NCBI GenBank assembly: GCA_022419385.1
Contig: JAJUBI010000001.1
Span: 3,534,001-3,598,000 of the forward strand
Length of the DNA stretch: 64,000 bases
From: Paraconiothyrium sp. Pb-2020
Lineage: Eukaryota; Ascomycota; Dothideomycetes; Pleosporales; Didymosphaeriaceae
Direction of reading: 5' to 3'
Shown here: in pieces, positions 22,990 to 33,331 of the stretch
Position numbering within the stretch: position 1 is the stretch's first letter
How the letters are laid out: every line of letters starts with the position of its first letter
Translations under genes and position numbers: made by a program
The notes under the pieces: generated by a model
What the model saw: only the letters and a program-made list of their open reading frames with translations
Told to the model about the DNA's origin: nothing
The model's database searches: none

Positions 22990-23592
22990 TCAACACACAA
23001 TAGCAGGCGTCATCAGTTTATCCACCCCATCAATATGAGTTAAGCCCGTCCTATATGCAACCTTCCCATCGTTCCCGCCTGGCTGGCTCTGAACGTATCC
23101 GCCTCCACCCAATCCCCATACGCATCTCCTCTGCACATGCATAGCCAGCTGATACCACTCGTCCATTTTCCAGCGAAATCCCTCGCAAGATGAAGAACAA
23201 GTGTACATGAGACACGAGCGATAGGAGGCTTGTATGCATCGGTCTGCAGGCATGTCGATCGTCATGTTGCTGTTGGTTTGAAAAGTATTCTTGATGAGTT
23301 GGAAACAGTCTTCAGTGTTGGGCGGGAGTGCGGTGTTGTGAAGACATGTCCAGAAACCGGGGTGCGGGAGGTAAGGCCGGACAGCTTCAGGAACTTCTGC
23401 AAAGAATGCCTGGCTCTTGTTACTGGGTATAACATGGACGTAGTCATCTGTAAGTGGTTTCTGTGCCATGGGATGGCTCAGTTGTGGTGCTCTGGTGATA
23501 TTCCCCATGCCACTCACGATCCATGTTGGCTGCAGTGTAATAGGCTGGACAACCGTGGAGAGTGTCGCAACTGCGTAGGTGTGGATTCGCAT
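22990..23592 (-). CDS. Secreted cysteine-rich protein (8 Cys)
   Basis: A single-exon 200-aa protein. The N-terminus (MRIHTYAVATLSTVVQP..) is hydrophobic enough for a weak signal peptide. The mature part has eight cysteines (FWTC, EDC, DRC, SC, TC, SSC, RRC and the C-terminal residue), compatible with four disulfides, and N-glycosylation sequons (NKS, NMT). No known domain. Size, secretion signal and even Cys number fit an apoplastic effector-type or cell-wall protein, but no host-interaction evidence exists in the sequence. It ends in IVC right at the stop. The upstream neighbour is the acyltransferase, transcribed in the same direction with ~230 bp between. Confidence 0.65.
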   Translation of the reverse strand: MRIHTYAVATLSTVVQPITLQPTWIVSGMGNITRAPQLSHPMAQKPLTDDYVHVIPSNKSQAFFAEVPEAVRPYLPHPGFWTCLHNTALPPNTEDCFQLIKNTFQTNSNMTIDMPADRCIQASYRSCLMYTCSSSCEGFRWKMDEWYQLAMHVQRRCVWGLGGGGYVQSQPGGNDGKVAYRTGLTHIDGVDKLMTPAIVC

Positions 23593-23825
23593 CGTGAGAG
23601 AAAGAAAGTTTGAATGGGATCTATGACTGCAATGATATGTTACATGTGGGTATTTAGGACATGGAGGCTGATTATGAAGATATAGAAAATCCCCCCATTT
23701 GCAATCGACCTGTTAAGGGTTGGAAACGCGCCACGAAGTCCCGGGCTGGCCCGTACCGCGATACGCCACGCGTGTATTCATTTCGTGGTGGAAGGTAAGA
23801 TATGGTAGTGTCATGCGGTACTGAC

Positions 23826-26011
23826 TCACGTGGTCGTCTTCTTGATTGTTTTTTCCGGTGTAGTTGTTGGCTTGGCTGCTGGCTTCTTTGTTGGGACAGC
23901 AGTAGGTCTTTTGACAGCACCACTTGTTGCTGCAGGCTTCTTGGGTGCAGGTGCAGCCGCAGCAGCACTAGCTTTTGGTTTGGGCGGATCGGTGCTGGGT
24001 TTGAACACATACTTCGGTTGGGCAGGGCCAGACGATGTGGCGTTATTCGTTTGTGGCTTCTGTCCTACATTAAGAGCACCACTTGGCGTGATCTTGATAG
24101 GAACACCAGAAGCAGTCATGAATGTAGCGCCCTTCTTTTTTTCTGCGGCTTCTATTTCCTTCTTGCCGACTTTGATCTTGAGACCACTCGCAGTCGTGAT
24201 GGTTCCGGATTCTTTAGCTTTCTCCACCTCAGGCTTGGGAACTTTGATCCTAACTCCAGACGCAAGCGTGACTTCCCGCATTTCCTGTGGCTTCGCGGGC
24301 TGTTTCGATTTTGCCGCTACCGCTGGTTGTCTTGCTGTTGCTGGCCCTCTAGCCGTCGCAGCAGCAGGTTTCCGGGCAGCACTGGGTCCCACTGCACTCT
24401 TCGCTTTGTTCACTGTGGACGTGGCTAAAGTCCGCGTCGGAGCCTGAGGTAGAGCTGTGCTTGCCCTTCTTCCACCTGGTAGTACCACCCCTTCTTTGAT
24501 CGCTGTCTCTTTGACCAGCTTAGCGAGGTTTTCCTGTGTTAAATGCTGTACACGAGCCTTGTTCCCGGGAGCGGCGGCTTGGTTCGCACCCAGCTTCGCA
24601 GCTCCTTCGATCATCTTTTCCAGCTCGTCGGGGCTTGGAAGACCCTTCAATTCACCCCCGCTCAGGATTGCCTTCATCATCTGCTCAAAGTACTGGTTTC
24701 CACCCGGTATAAGATCGCCGGGTGTTGACCCATATGCTACAGACATTGCCGTCATAACGCCGGTAATGGGCGCAAAGATCTTGACGAAATCGTTCCAATG
24801 GGCTGACTTGACTTGAGTTTCTATCTGAACCGCAGGGCGAGGAATAGTGCGGATGCTCTTGTTCTCGCTCTGCGAGCTGCGATCGCCCATGTCGAGATGG
24901 TCCTTCCAAAACTCTTCAGCGGGGAAACGGGTATGGCGGTTGAAGTACTCCAGCATGTAATCCTTCTCCCGCCAACGGTTGCGCAGCCAAACTTCAAACG
25001 CTTTGGTATTGTTGATCGGTATGGTGGAAATATGGAAGCGGCGCCAGTGCATGTTCACTGACTTGGGTGGGCGCCCTTCGAAGAAAGAAGATCGAAGCGT
25101 GAAGATATCTTGTCCAAACTGACCAGGAGGAACTCCCTCGTATGCAATCGTGCAGTCGTACAACCACTCAGTGGTGTCTTTGAGCTCGTTCAGACAGAAT
25201 TTCAAGCCTGTGCTTCGCGGGAGGAGCTGGTGCTTCATGTCTTCGAGCCCATTCTTGTCTGCCCATTTCTTGCTCCTTTCGCGTGTTGAAGCGGAAAGGT
25301 TCGTCCCTTCCGGAAAAATGATCAGCCACATGGGGTCTTTTGGGTTATTGAGTTTTGACAGCGACTTCTTGAAACGCCGTTGATCCTCTTCCCAGTTTCG
25401 CGCAAGAAAGATGAAGTTGTACATTTGCGCAGACCATCCTATGATCGGGATGTTCTTCAAGGACTCTTTTAGGATGATGTATACGAAGCCATGTAAGCCG
25501 TTCGTGTAGGCAATCCACCAAAGGTACAGCCAATCTGTGTACAGTTGGTGGTTCGCCATCAACACCAGACGTTCCGAAAAGTTGCACTTGAGACTTCCAT
25601 CTTTGGTCTTGATCAATTGGCCAATCATGCTTGAATCCCCGCTGACTCGGACCACTGTCGGTGCCCACCATTGCGTCAGGCAAGTAATGAGGATGGCGAA
25701 GCATTCTTTCGTGTAAGCCATGTAACCCTCGTAAAAAACGGGGTCGATGAGCTTCAGTGGCGCTCCCAGCACTTGCGATGCGCTGATGCTGTAAACATGT
25801 CAACGTTGTTCTCCTCTGTCGCCCACATCACTTACGCAAGTACGCCCGAGAGGAATGTCGAAGCCAGCGTGAAGGCACGCTCAGCCTGGTTCAACTCGCC
25901 ATACTTTGGAGGGCCCGCGGGATGATCCTCGGGCGCAATGTTCTGTTTAGACACCTTGAGACCTGCTCCGAAGTCATCCTTCTTCTTTCGCATCGCTGGG
26001 GAATTCATCAT
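23826..26011 (-). CDS. Lysophospholipid/1-acylglycerol-phosphate acyltransferase-like protein with long tail
   Basis: Exons 25,836-26,011 and 23,826-25,788 are joined by a 47-nt intron (GTAAGT..TTTACAG) in phase, giving 712 aa. The start at 26,011 (MMNSPAMRKKKDD) is the first ATG of the coherent frame. The PlsC/LPLAT domain has NHQLYTD (NHx4D, residues ~138-144) and FPEGTN (~217-222), as in yeast Cst26 and animal LCLAT1/AGPAT enzymes, which acylate lysophospholipids at the ER. Hydrophobic segments flank the domain. After ~400 residues comes an unusual Ala/Pro/Lys-rich tail. It contains three copies of a short repeat (LASGVRIKV, TASGLKIKV, TASGVPIKI), ending in KKPAAKPTTTPEKTIKKTTT. The tail's function is unknown. 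It shares a ~510-bp bidirectional promoter with the gene at 26,523. Confidence 0.88.
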
Positions 26012-26522
26012 GAATTGTTGTTTGCCGCTCTGAGAGTCCGGCGCATTGTTTGTTAGTGTCCTAGCTCTGCGAAGTCGACGGATGGAGGATACGTCTAGCC
26101 GCCAGGCCGTTGACGTCGAAGGGCGGCTGGGGCATGCCGATCCGCTCGCTGCTTGCAAGCGGGCAGGCGTGCCCTGATGACGTCGTTGTGGCGCGGCCGA
26201 CCAACTTTCAAGTAGCACCAGTAGGAGGAACTCCTCTTCCTTTCAAGCCTCCTTCCTCAAGCCCACTCTATATCATCCCGACGCATTACCACTGCACCCT
26301 TTTCTCTAGTCGCCTTTGAAACTTTGGTTGCGAAAATCCCCACGAAGAAACGTCCTTGTAAGTCGATCTCAGGCCGCATTGGTCACATCCTACGAGGCGC
26401 GCGCAACCTCCACAACCTCGCGTGCTCTGCGCTGATTCAGACTGATGGAACGAAAAATATCACGAAGCGAATGCTGATAGAATGTTGCAGATCAAAGAAT
26501 TACACATAAAAAGTCCGCTGCG
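26012..26522. promoter_or_regulatory. Bidirectional promoter region
   Basis: About 510 bp separate the divergent starts of the acyltransferase (26,011) and the small protein (26,523). It is pyrimidine-rich around 26,230-26,310, typical of fungal promoters near transcription starts. No motif stands out strongly. Confidence 0.35.
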
Positions 26523-27088
26523 ATGCCTGCTGCCTCTGTTGCCTCAGCGCCCGTTAGACGCACTCCGAACAAGGCCACCGCCTCGCGAAAGCCCGCCGCG
26601 AAGAAGACGCAGAACGCAACCAACGGCGCCGCAAACGGTGCTCAACAGCACGCTTCACCATACACTATTATGGCATCGCGCATTGCGAACCGTGTCGCTG
26701 AGATGGCCGAGAACATGACCTTCATTGAACGCGAGAAGTATGAATAACCTACGATAACAGAGTGTTCCCGCACTAACATACGACAAGGCCACAATCACCT
26801 TCTCCCGCAGTCCAGTCACCGAAGCAGAAGAAGCCCCCGCGCAAGCTCGACATCCGCGTACCCAACAACGGCCAGTCGCCCACCAACATCACCTTCTCCG
26901 CGCCCTTCCTCGACAACACACTCTCCAAACTCTTGAAGCTTCAAAACAGGATGCTGACAGTCAGCAACGACATTGCCGCTAGCGAGGACGTAGACGAGCA
27001 GACCAAGCAAGAGCAATTTGCACAGAGCGCCGAGTTGTCGCGCATCATCGCTCTGATCTGCGCTGAGAAGGCCAGACAGGGTGCATAA
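26523..27088 (+). CDS. Small conserved-looking protein of unknown function
   Basis: Two exons, 26,523-26,737 and 26,788-27,088. The donor is GTATGA, and the acceptor GACAAG at 26,787 is the only one that keeps frame. A CTAAC branch site lies ~15 nt before it. Product is 171 aa. The N-terminus is Ala/Lys/Pro/Asn-rich and likely disordered. A conserved-looking helix follows (MASRIANRVAEMAENMTFIE), then a basic linker (PKQKKPPRKLDIRVP) and a C-terminal helical segment (LDNTLSKLLKLQNRMLTVSND..). I do not recognise the family. Size and composition suggest a small nuclear or chromatin-associated protein, but that is only a guess. Confidence 0.7.
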
Positions 27089-27401
27089 GCTGTTGTCACG
27101 CAGGATGTAATGGGTTGATGATTTGACGAATCGCACCATGTGTCGGTGGTTCAGGCGTTGAACATTTCTTTGAGCCTTCATCGAATCTTTGGCAATCTGG
27201 CAGGGCAATTTCCTCGTTTCTTAGGTGCCGCGTGTTTTCTTTAGGGCTTGTTTTGTATGATAGGTAACAGCATGAATGAAAAGGCTATGATGGAACACGC
27301 AAGGAACTGCCACTCTAAGCGTGCAACTCTTCTAAGCGAACTGTATGCCCGTGAAACAAAAAAGTCAAGACCCTGACCTAAACTTGGTACATTGTTGACT
27401 A

Positions 27402-27441
27402 GAAAAACAAAAAGCAAATGGTGCAGGAATCAAACCTGCAA
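27402..27441 (-). other. T-arm-like hairpin plus Pol III terminator in the tRNA trailer
   Basis: Between the tRNA-Arg and the T-run, the minus strand holds TGCAGG-TTTGATT-CCTGCA, a 5-6 bp stem with a 7-nt loop (27,422-27,440). It looks like the T arm of a second tRNA, followed by CCATTTGC and TTTTT. No matching 5' half is present. This is either a relic of a tandem tRNA or chance. Confidence 0.4.
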
Positions 27442-27461
27442 TTCAAATCGTTCGAGACAAA

Positions 27462-27533
27462 CGACCTACGTGCGACTCGAACACACAACCTTGGCCTTAG
27501 GAGGGCCACGCGCTACCATTGCGCCAGCAGGCC
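27462..27533 (-). tRNA. tRNA-Arg (anticodon CCT)
   Basis: The minus strand folds into a complete 72-nt cloverleaf with no intron. Acceptor GGCCTGC pairs with GTAGGTC (two G-U pairs). The D arm is GCGC-AATGGTA-GCGC, the anticodon stem TGGCC/GGCCA with loop CTCCTAA (anticodon CCT, reading AGG), and the T arm GTGTG-TTCGAGT-CGCAC. The discriminator base is G. A run of T on the minus strand (27,402-27,406) ~55 nt beyond the 3' end can serve as Pol III terminator. Confidence 0.93.
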
Positions 27534-27559
27534 GTTGAATAACGGCTCGTAATGACATA

Positions 27560-28590
27560 CGATTGAAGAAATTCATCACAATCTATCATATATAGCTTAC
27601 TATGTCAGAATGCACCGTCGACATCCACGGATGTCAGTGGATCACGAGATTGTATACCAGTCGCATCGCAATCGCCTTGTTGAGCAGTCGAAAAGTTTGC
27701 GCGTGGCCATGACGTACGATAAGCGGGGCGTTTAGCTGGTGCTGCCTTGCGCGCACGTTAGCTGAAAGGCACCACTAGTGATTTAACGAGCAACACATCA
27801 AAGGCATTTGCTCACTGTAGCTGTTGTTTTCCATGACGGCAAGTTTTGGAATAGCTGCAGGGTGAAGACGCGACGTGGAAGGACAGACGTGTGGGATGTA
27901 TGTTGCACTCAGGGGCCGTCTTTCCCCACACGCTAGCCTGGGCCCTTCCGGCCCTACGGGAAAGGTAACTAACTGCGCAAATCGATCACTCACACGACAA
28001 CACTATGGATTGCGTAAACGGTGTCAGTATGGAGGTGCTGCATCTCTGGCATCGGTTGAATAGATTTTAGAGGGTTCCTATTTCTGGCGCAGATTTCGTC
28101 TTCAGATAGGCAGCAACTTGCTGAAGGCATTCCGCCAGCATTCTCTCATCTCGCATGGGAAGGTATATTTAGAGAGTGAGTTTATATATGTGTTAAGGCA
28201 TGATATTTAGATATCGACACTATGCAGGCACAACGTTCCTGGGGGAGGCAGATGGTGTCATTCCATTAAATCTATTTCACATTGAGTTCAGCAAAATATT
28301 TTAAGACACGTCACAACGGCCAAGCTGTGTTCAACCTTGTACGAATTCAGACTCTCGGACACATGTTTATTCCTTCTCTACATGCAATTACTGTCCGTAG
28401 TGCTGTTATGAAAATCGTGTGTGGCTGCAAAGTTTAGATACCTGTGTTACCCCAGGGTGGGACATGCAACAACTAACAACTTGAAGTGATAAGTCTCTGA
28501 AAGTTTCAATCAATTCTACGGTCTCGGAACTAGGGATGCTATCATACGCGACGTCCGTGCTACGCTTTTTGTCCATCCACATAATGACGA
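27560..28590. other. Intergenic, no gene seen
   Basis: About 1 kb upstream of the tRNA (whose minus-strand transcription starts near 27,533) and downstream of the coiled-coil gene. Mixed composition, no convincing frame or repeat. Confidence 0.4.
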
Positions 28591-29430
28591 CTAGTCGGAT
28601 TCGGGGAGCACTCCGAGGTCGTCGTCGTCAGTGTCGATGATAAATTCACACGCATCCATGTCCTCACTTGACTGCTGTCCATGCTCACTACTCTCCATCT
28701 CATCGCTTATCCTCTCCAGTACTCTATTCAAGTCAAACTCGGCTTCCAATAACATACTCCACACTTCATCATCACTGCGGTTCATCGCATTTAGATGCTC
28801 AATGTGTGTTCTAATCTCAAGCCATAGGTCCAACGCTGCATGTCGATTGTCTGATGTGTGCTGTAGGAGGCGTGATTTCCATTCCATGGGTATATCCACG
28901 CCGTCAAAACAGTCCTCCGACTCGTTGCCCGCATCGAGAAACAGGTTTACGGCGGCATTGATGTCGTCCGTGCGGAGGAGATAGGCGTATGCCTCATTTT
29001 CGGGAATACCGAGGATAACAGCCTGAGCGATCAGGGATTCTACGCCAAACGATTCTGCATGGCTTCTTTGGAGAATGTCGTAGCGGTCTTGAGAGTCTCT
29101 TAATCGTTTCGACAATGTGTCGATTTTCTTGGTCAAGGAATCTACCCTCCGCTTCAGTTTTTTGCGCTTGCTTGGCCTAACAGGTACCATGAGAGTACTT
29201 GAAGCACTACCAGAGGTCTGATCAGGCGAGGTCGGAGTCAGATTGTTTCGATTCTTGTTGTACAGCCCGTTGGTTTTGATTGCAAGACGACCAAGTAAGG
29301 CTTCATGGTCTTGGCGGAGAGCATTGTAGAGCTCTTCAAGCTTTTGTAGTTCATTCGACAATACTATCGTCTCGTTGGTCAAGGTCTCAACCCTCCTCTT
29401 CAACTTGTTGCGTTTACCCATCTTGCACAA
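28591..29430 (-). CDS. Duplicated coiled-coil protein with UBA-like helices
   Basis: A single-exon 279-aa protein; Met4 (29,421) is an alternative start. A ~42-residue basic coiled coil beginning KRNKLKRRVETLTNE (residues ~5-46) is repeated as KRKKLKRRVDSLTKK (~88-130), with a Ser/Thr/Pro linker between. The copies agree in register (LYNALRQDHEALLG versus YDILQRSHAESFG), indicating an internal duplication. A UBA-like helical segment follows (LIAQAVILGIPENEAYAYLL..INAAVNLFLDAG) and a weaker second one (WSMLLEAEFDLNRVLERI). The tail is acidic (DTDDDDLGVLPESD). Function is unknown; the UBA-like part suggests ubiquitin-linked binding, by inference only. The neighbour at 29,654 encodes an F-box protein, another ubiquitin-pathway type. 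Confidence 0.6.
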   Translation of the reverse strand: MCKMGKRNKLKRRVETLTNETIVLSNELQKLEELYNALRQDHEALLGRLAIKTNGLYNKNRNNLTPTSPDQTSGSASSTLMVPVRPSKRKKLKRRVDSLTKKIDTLSKRLRDSQDRYDILQRSHAESFGVESLIAQAVILGIPENEAYAYLLRTDDINAAVNLFLDAGNESEDCFDGVDIPMEWKSRLLQHTSDNRHAALDLWLEIRTHIEHLNAMNRSDDEVWSMLLEAEFDLNRVLERISDEMESSEHGQQSSEDMDACEFIIDTDDDDLGVLPESD

Positions 29431-29653
29431 TGGCTAGATCGCTCTCCCCAACCGAAAGTTGTGAATACAGTCTGTAGATAGATGTCTTTACGGCGGGATT
29501 TTATTCTATATGTACTTGACCGTATGTTTGAGGACGTTTGTGCTGCAGCTCACGATACGTCGCAATTACGCTTGATAATTGCTACATCGCAGTCGTGCAC
29601 TTGTTGGACAGCCAGGGAAGCAAGTTGCGGACGCACAGCTGATGAATATATCG

Positions 29654-30715
29654 TTAGTCAAGCGTTGGCATCAGTGTAGGGATTTCAACCCATGCACCAT
29701 GACTCCGAATATCTATACCGTCAGCTTTCTTCCACCTATCTCTGACGACTCCTAGCCCATACTCTGGCGAACGCGCTACCCGTGACAGTCCTCCCGCTCG
29801 CAGTTCTGTCATAGCGCGCCAGCTCCAATCAAACGGCGATCTGCAGTCCCCAAGTTGGCGATACGCCAGTACTTGTATGACCAACCCTCCCCTTTCATTG
29901 TCTGGACGTATTTCGATGTCATAGTCAGTGAGGCATGTTGAGCAGGACCTGAACGAGGTATGGCAAGGAACGAAGTAACCAGGTGTAGTTCTTCCTAGAG
30001 TAAGCTCGGGGAGCTGCCTTGGAGCGTAGTGCGGGTGTGCTTTCGCCATAGTGAGATGTTTGCATACACTGTGGCCTACGCTGTCAACGCAATTCCTAAG
30101 CGATCTGGGGTCGGCTCCAGAATGGTCCATGGTCGTCGTGGCAAGTACCAAGAGCCTGTCGTCAACGATACGTAAATTCAGGGTCTCAGAAGCCGTGACG
30201 TTGTATAGAGAAATGTGCCTCAGGACCTTTCTCTCTAATCTGTGAACTGGCAGCCCGTGTGTGGGTCCGTACAGATGGTGATTCATGATCAAGCGCGCGT
30301 GGTGATATGGAATGTAGCAGCTGATCGGGACGCTAAAGAGGCTTTTCGCAAGCTGTTGCTTGCATGGCAGAACCTCGGAGTATCTTGAAACGTCCGATTT
30401 GCCCCAGCGTGGACTCCATCGATGGAGCTTGATGCAGTAATGGCAAAAGTACAGATGGGCTGTGTCTCGCTCGAGCAACAGCAACACCTCTTCCTTTTCC
30501 TTTAAGCTAAGGCGTAGCTCTTGGGGGAAGCAGACAGTGTACAAGGTCCGGCATGTCAAAGCTATTGATATGACGCTAGAACTGTCCAGGTATGCGCTAA
30601 TTATCAAGATGATTTCAGGTGGAAGAGCGAAGGCGCCTAGGAATGGTGAAGAGCGGAGAAATCGATTGAGCGTCGCCCGGAGGCGGGAATGCCATCGAGC
30701 AGCTCTTGCGACCAT
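29654..30715 (-). CDS. F-box protein
   Basis: A single-exon 353-aa protein. The F-box (LPPEIILIISAYLDSSSVIS.. ending in LTCRTLY) lies at residues ~31-61, after a basic N-terminus. A Cys/His cluster (FCHYCIKLHRW) and a conserved-looking C-terminal half rich in Arg and Trp follow. Fungal F-box proteins of this architecture are common, and their substrates are mostly unknown. By family the F-box would contact Skp1 in an SCF ubiquitin ligase. No leucine-rich or WD repeats are visible. Confidence 0.75.
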   Translation of the reverse strand: MVARAARWHSRLRATLNRFLRSSPFLGAFALPPEIILIISAYLDSSSVISIALTCRTLYTVCFPQELRLSLKEKEEVLLLLERDTAHLYFCHYCIKLHRWSPRWGKSDVSRYSEVLPCKQQLAKSLFSVPISCYIPYHHARLIMNHHLYGPTHGLPVHRLERKVLRHISLYNVTASETLNLRIVDDRLLVLATTTMDHSGADPRSLRNCVDSVGHSVCKHLTMAKAHPHYAPRQLPELTLGRTTPGYFVPCHTSFRSCSTCLTDYDIEIRPDNERGGLVIQVLAYRQLGDCRSPFDWSWRAMTELRAGGLSRVARSPEYGLGVVRDRWKKADGIDIRSHGAWVEIPTLMPTLD

Positions 30716-31739
30716 GCCGATATACAGTGTAGATCTGTAGGGCGCATAAGATGGGAGATGTCGTGATCAAAGGTAGGGAGACGAGTCAGGTTCAGGCGCT
30801 GGGCTTGGCACACTAGGCAAACCACGGTCCGGCGAATCAAAATCATGGCTTTGACTCAGTATCAGCACCGTCTGAACAGACCCTTAATTGTCTTGCAGAC
30901 GAAGATCTTCATGGTGCGGTGGAGTAGGTGGCGATTCAGACATCAGAGATTGTCACATGATGCTCGGGAGTCGGTGGATTGTTTTCCGGCGGACTGTCAG
31001 AGCTGCCACAGGTGCTACGCGAAGGCGAGAGAAGGAGCACATAGACTCGTCTCCAGGGCTAATTTACCACAAAGTACCCCCGATATCCTTTCAGCGCACA
31101 CCCACACTACCACAGTAGCCATTGAAGATAGAAAGCCTCTTCGCAACACGTCCACGGGTTCCTTCTGATCAATTGATGGTACTGGCAACCCGCTCGTATA
31201 CTTGTGCACGCTAACTTTTCCTCGACAAACCGGTGAAGCAAAGCCCACAATTCTTCGTATACTATTTTGGACCCCCACAGGGGCTAGGCGAATCTGCCGC
31301 TAAGCATTTCCATATGCATCGAAGCTGAAACCTAAAGCGGCTAGCGGATTTCCCTTCACTGCAAAATGATTGGCCAGTGCGAAGTGTGATGTCCAGCCTC
31401 GGCACGAACACGAGGTTTTGTGATTTGGTCTGCGGCTTGTCGCTGCCTGGATCCATTCGGGCTGCCGCCAGAGACAGACCATTGGGCCTGTGCGGCGTGG
31501 GCGCATATCGCACGGCGCCTTCAGAGCTTGTTGGGCTTGGGAGCGGTGGTACTGTGGAGTTATGGAGCTGGTGCTCAGCCGCAAGAGGAGATATTAAACT
31601 CGCCGTCACGCCGGTGGGGCCCTTGAGATCTTGTCGAGAGCGTTTACACTCGCTGTACCCTTCTCCAGTCCACCTCCGTGAACCGTAGCCGTCTTTGGCC
31701 TCACTCTTAGCGTGATTTTGATCAAGGAGAGAATACATC
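30716..31739. other. Intergenic, no gene seen
   Basis: About 1 kb between the F-box gene's 5' end and the start of the membrane-anchored Cys-rich gene. Overlapping open frames on both strands are antisense to each other and compositionally GC-driven. This is presumably a bidirectional promoter. Confidence 0.4.
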
Positions 31740-33036
31740 ATGTATCAGATCATCTTGGGCGTCCTGGCCGTGCTACCTTCGGTTCGCGGCGTAGCATTTC
31801 CCGGGCCATCTCCCACGTTTGTCGCAAACGATAACAAAGCTGTTGTCGGATGGACACCACGACCAACCCAGGCCCCAGCCGTCAAGCTCGGCAAAAGACA
31901 AACAGATTGGGAGACTGTCAGCCGCAACCCGGGACTATGTGGTTGGGTTGAGTTGGGAGGAGCACTAGGTGAGAATTTCGCGCAGCACCTGTTTCATACC
32001 ACTTACATTACCAGTCTCAACACAAGCCCTCACCTGCAACAGCGGACTAACATGTGCCCTCTACACCGCGACCAGCGTGAACATGGCTGGATGTTGCTCC
32101 CAAGGTGACACGCAAAACTGCGGCTGGGTAAACTCCTGCATGAACTACGAAGCGTATACGAAGGGATCGTGTGATTCGGAATGCATGAGCAACAGCTTTT
32201 TGCGAGTATGCACGGATAGCAGAACACCCTACTGCGTGACTTGGACATATACTTCAGACCAGGTCGCGGATTATGGGTGCGCGACGAGCCCCCTTGGGGT
32301 TCTCACCGTGGAGCAATTTGCAAGCGACACAGAGTCGGTCTACACTATCACGCTACCAACATTATTTGGTACCGATGTCACAGGCTGGGACAGCCAGACT
32401 TCATCAGTCGACAGCGATACGATGACCGACGTCAGCACGACTGTTGAGCCATCCGATCCTGAAGCAACCGATCCGGCACCTGGTAGCAATGGCAGCAATG
32501 GCACTACACCCAAGCCCAAGACAAAGAAGAAGTCCACGCCCGTTGCCGCAATCGCTGGCGGTGTTGTCGGTGGACTTGTCGTTCTCTTCCTCATTGGTGC
32601 CGCCATCATCTTCTTTTGTGTCAAGAAGCGCAAGGCTAAGCAGCTTGCCAACAATCAGACAATCATCGCTGCGCAGCAAGCTCAATCTCACCAGTCCGAA
32701 CTCAAGCCGCCTGTTCAGTCTCCTCCAATGCCGATGCAGTCTCCACCACCCCAGGGCAACGGCTACTTCACGCCTCAAGACCAGAAGACAAATTATCAGC
32801 CCCAGGGTCAGGTTCTCGAACAGGGGCCGCAGTCTCCTGTGCTATCGAACCCTCCCACGCCTGCGCCACCGTACATTCAGCCGTACTATGCGGCACCAAA
32901 TGCACCGCCCCTACCTGCAGAAGGCGCAGCTCAGTACCCAGCCAGGGAGGGGACATATGAAGTCGATGCTATCACATCGTCGCAGACAAGGCCAGTGCAT
33001 CAACCAAACACATTTGAGATGGGACCTGGGAAGTAA
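31740..33036 (+). CDS. Cys-rich single-pass membrane protein with proline-rich cytosolic tail
   Basis: Exons 31,740-31,968 and 32,015-33,036 with a 46-nt intron (GTGAGA..TACCAG) in phase give 416 aa. A signal peptide (MYQIILGVLAVLPSVRGVAF) is followed by a Cys-rich ectodomain of ~130 residues (CGWVELGG, LTCNSGLTCALYTA, MAGCCSQGDTQNCGW, CDSECMSN). A Ser/Thr/Pro stalk, one membrane helix (VVGGLVVLFLIGAAIIFFC) with a KKRKAK stop-transfer, and a Pro/Gln-rich tail follow. Many Pezizomycotina have this signal, Cys-domain, Ser/Thr stalk and TM arrangement, resembling wall-stress sensors of the WSC/Mid2 type in layout but not in sequence. Role in wall sensing or adhesion is inferred. Confidence 0.82.
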
Positions 33037-33331
33037 GATTGAGTCCTTGCTAGATGTTCGAAGGAATGTGCGGCGCTGGAACACGTGAGACTTTCGTTAT
33101 AATGACATACCCTACCATTGATATCGTTTGCTCATTTGCCTATTCTTTCTGCAAGGTGCTGGTTCAATCGAGTGATTTCATGAAATTGCTTGGAGCCTGA
33201 GCTGATCACTATATGGCATACTCTCATTCAGGATGCCCGCTTATACAAGTCTGTACAGTGGCCGAACAAACTCCAAATCCGCTTGGAGCCGGTTGACAAG
33301 TTGTAGAAGTAATCGACGATATGCGCAAATT
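33037..33331. other. Intergenic, no gene seen
   Basis: 3' flank of the membrane protein gene; nothing of note before the inverted-repeat element. Confidence 0.35.
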
